Shown: in pieces, positions 63,077 to 64,000 of the stretch
Numbering within the stretch: the first letter of the stretch is position 1
How the letters are laid out: each line of letters starts with the position of its first letter
Origin: Myxococcota bacterium
Lineage (GTDB): Bacteria > Myxococcota > JAJVIH01
DNA length: 64,000 nucleotides
Direction: 5' to 3'
NCBI GenBank assembly: GCA_022072125.1
Contig: JAJVIH010000001.1
Span: 30,954-94,953, forward strand
Notes under the pieces: model-generated
The model's database searches: none
What the model was told of the DNA's origin: nothing
Seen by the model: the letters and a program-made list of their open reading frames with translations, nothing else
Made by a program: the position numbers and the translations under genes

Positions 63077-64000
63077 TCACTCCGGCGAATCAAGTTTTTC
63101 CAGCCGCGCGTCCACTTCCACCAGTTCCCCGGCGATGACTTCCCGGCTGATTTCGCGCGGCGCGAACCCCACCTGTTCGATGCGCAGGGTGATGGGTTTA
63201 CGTCCCGAGGTCATGGGCAGCAGGAAGGGCAATTTCAGGGAAGACGCCGCCGCGCCGAAGGGACGTCCGTCAATGCTGATCATGGGGTTCTGACCCGGCG
63301 CGGCGTTGACGCGGATGCGCGCGGGCAGCGGGGTCAGGCGGGCGTCCAGCGTGGGGATCACAAACGCGGGATCGTTGGGGATCAACACCTCGCGGCTGAA
63401 GAGTTCAAAATTCGGGTGACGCAGTTCAATGCGATGTTTGCCTGGCGTCAACATCAGGCGGTGAACCGGCAATGCGCCCGTACCCGCATCCTGGCCGTCC
63501 ACGGAAAGCGAGGCGTAGGCGTCCAGCACGCGGATGGTCATGGGCAGGCGGGTGGCGGTTTCCGGTTCTAGCGGGCCGGCCGTGTCTTCCGGCGCGGCCG
63601 CTGGAGCGGCGGCGGCCTTGCGCGGTTCCGGTCTGATCCGGGGCGGGGCGGCGGGCGGCGTGAGGGCCGTCTTCGCGGGGGAGGGATCCACGGGAACCGG
63701 CTCCATCATGGCGGAAGGTGACGCGGGTGCTTCGACAGCCGGGGGAGGCGGGACCCTGGAAGCCGGCTCTTCCGGAGGAGAGAGACTGGCCGCCGGCGCC
63801 GGTGGTTGTGGAGAGGGTGAGGAACTGCCCCACCATAAAATCACAGCGCCCGCCAGGCCGGTGAGGACCATGGCGGCTGTCCAAATCTGTTTGCGGTTGG
63901 GCGCGCCGGTTTCGGACTGGCGCTGGCGGTTCAGGGCGCCCATCAGCGCCCGCGCTTCCGCGTGATCGGGATCAAACGCCAGGATGCGGTTGAGTCCGTC
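63077..64000 (-). CDS. PEGA-domain protein, C-terminal part (runs off right edge)
   Basis: The frame is open to the right edge: a TPR-like end (LNRILAFDPDHAEARALMGAL) precedes a basic segment, one membrane helix (WTAAMVLTGLAGAVILWWG), a long Pro/Ala-rich linker and two PEGA-like beta domains (LDAYASLSVDGQDAG, ISIDGRPFGAAA). An internal ATG at 63943 exists, but reading through shows repeat-like sequence upstream, so the true gene is longer. This layout occurs at the end of membrane Ser/Thr protein kinases in Myxococcota, which would fit the FHA activator next door; the kinase part, if any, is outside the window. Confidence 0.72.
   Translation of the reverse strand, partial: DGLNRILAFDPDHAEARALMGALNRQRQSETGAPNRKQIWTAAMVLTGLAGAVILWWGSSSPSPQPPAPAASLSPPEEPASRVPPPPAVEAPASPSAMMEPVPVDPSPAKTALTPPAAPPRIRPEPRKAAAAPAAAPEDTAGPLEPETATRLPMTIRVLDAYASLSVDGQDAGTGALPVHRLMLTPGKHRIELRHPNFELFSREVLIPNDPAFVIPTLDARLTPLPARIRVNAAPGQNPMISIDGRPFGAAASSLKLPFLLPMTSGRKPITLRIEQVGFAPREISREVIAGELVEVDARLEKLDSPE

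Overview
This 64 kb window is GC-rich and densely coded, and it looks like chromosome from a Deltaproteobacteria-type bacterium, most likely Myxococcota or an uncultured relative. The indications are a large surface protein with a MYXO-CTERM-like tail and a Cys-rich DPDC repeat array, many lipobox lipoproteins, PEGA-domain proteins, an FHA-GAF sigma-54 activator, and the linkage site-2 protease / trpS / scpA / scpB. No tRNA, CRISPR array, insertion sequence or intact prophage was recognised. All coordinates and motif calls come from reading by eye; no database search was possible.

Left part (1-20.6 kb): the 5' part of an aminotransferase gene runs off the left edge. Then come leuS-lptE, a nucleotide-transporter-like protein fused to HEAT repeats and coupled to a cyclic-nucleotide-binding protein, and a DUF1385 membrane protein. 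A coupled minus-strand operon accC-rph-rdgB-(CehA-like lipoprotein) is divergent from a MarR regulator. nnr-tsaE and the operon S2P-trpS-scpA-scpB follow.

Middle (20.6-47.7 kb): a polyglycine lipoprotein, the helicase pcrA, the M23/Cys-repeat/MYXO-CTERM protein, a lipoprotein with a lysine tail, and two tandem POT-type transporters. Next are the ATP-grasp / alpha-E / transglutaminase trio (whose transglutaminase has lost its catalytic triad), small envelope proteins, a lipoprotein phosphodiesterase, dusB and cysS. A hyper-GC intergenic array of perfect hairpins lies in front of rnpB (RNase P RNA). A small membrane protein, a family 2 glycosyltransferase, an acyl-CoA carboxylase carboxyltransferase, an epoxide-hydrolase-like enzyme, a relic of a phage-tail-like protein, and hflK-hflC complete this part.

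Right part (47.8-64 kb): the most interesting locus is an 11-gene, almost seamlessly coupled minus-strand operon (about 47.8-59.4 kb). In transcription order it encodes a HAD-like protein without its catalytic aspartates, a fatty-acyl reductase, a thioester-reductase-like SDR, a polysaccharide-pyruvyl-transferase-family protein, an AMP ligase, an enoyl-CoA hydratase, an acyl carrier protein, a second AMP ligase, a diacylglycerol-kinase-like lipid kinase, a PlsC acyltransferase and a TetR regulator. A perfect 20-bp palindrome covers the first start codon and is a natural candidate operator for the TetR protein. The set suggests a dedicated pathway for an unusual reduced and/or phosphorylated lipid. 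Upstream lie a signalling group (lipoprotein, sigma-54 activator, repeat/membrane protein) and the 3' part of a PEGA protein that runs off the right edge.
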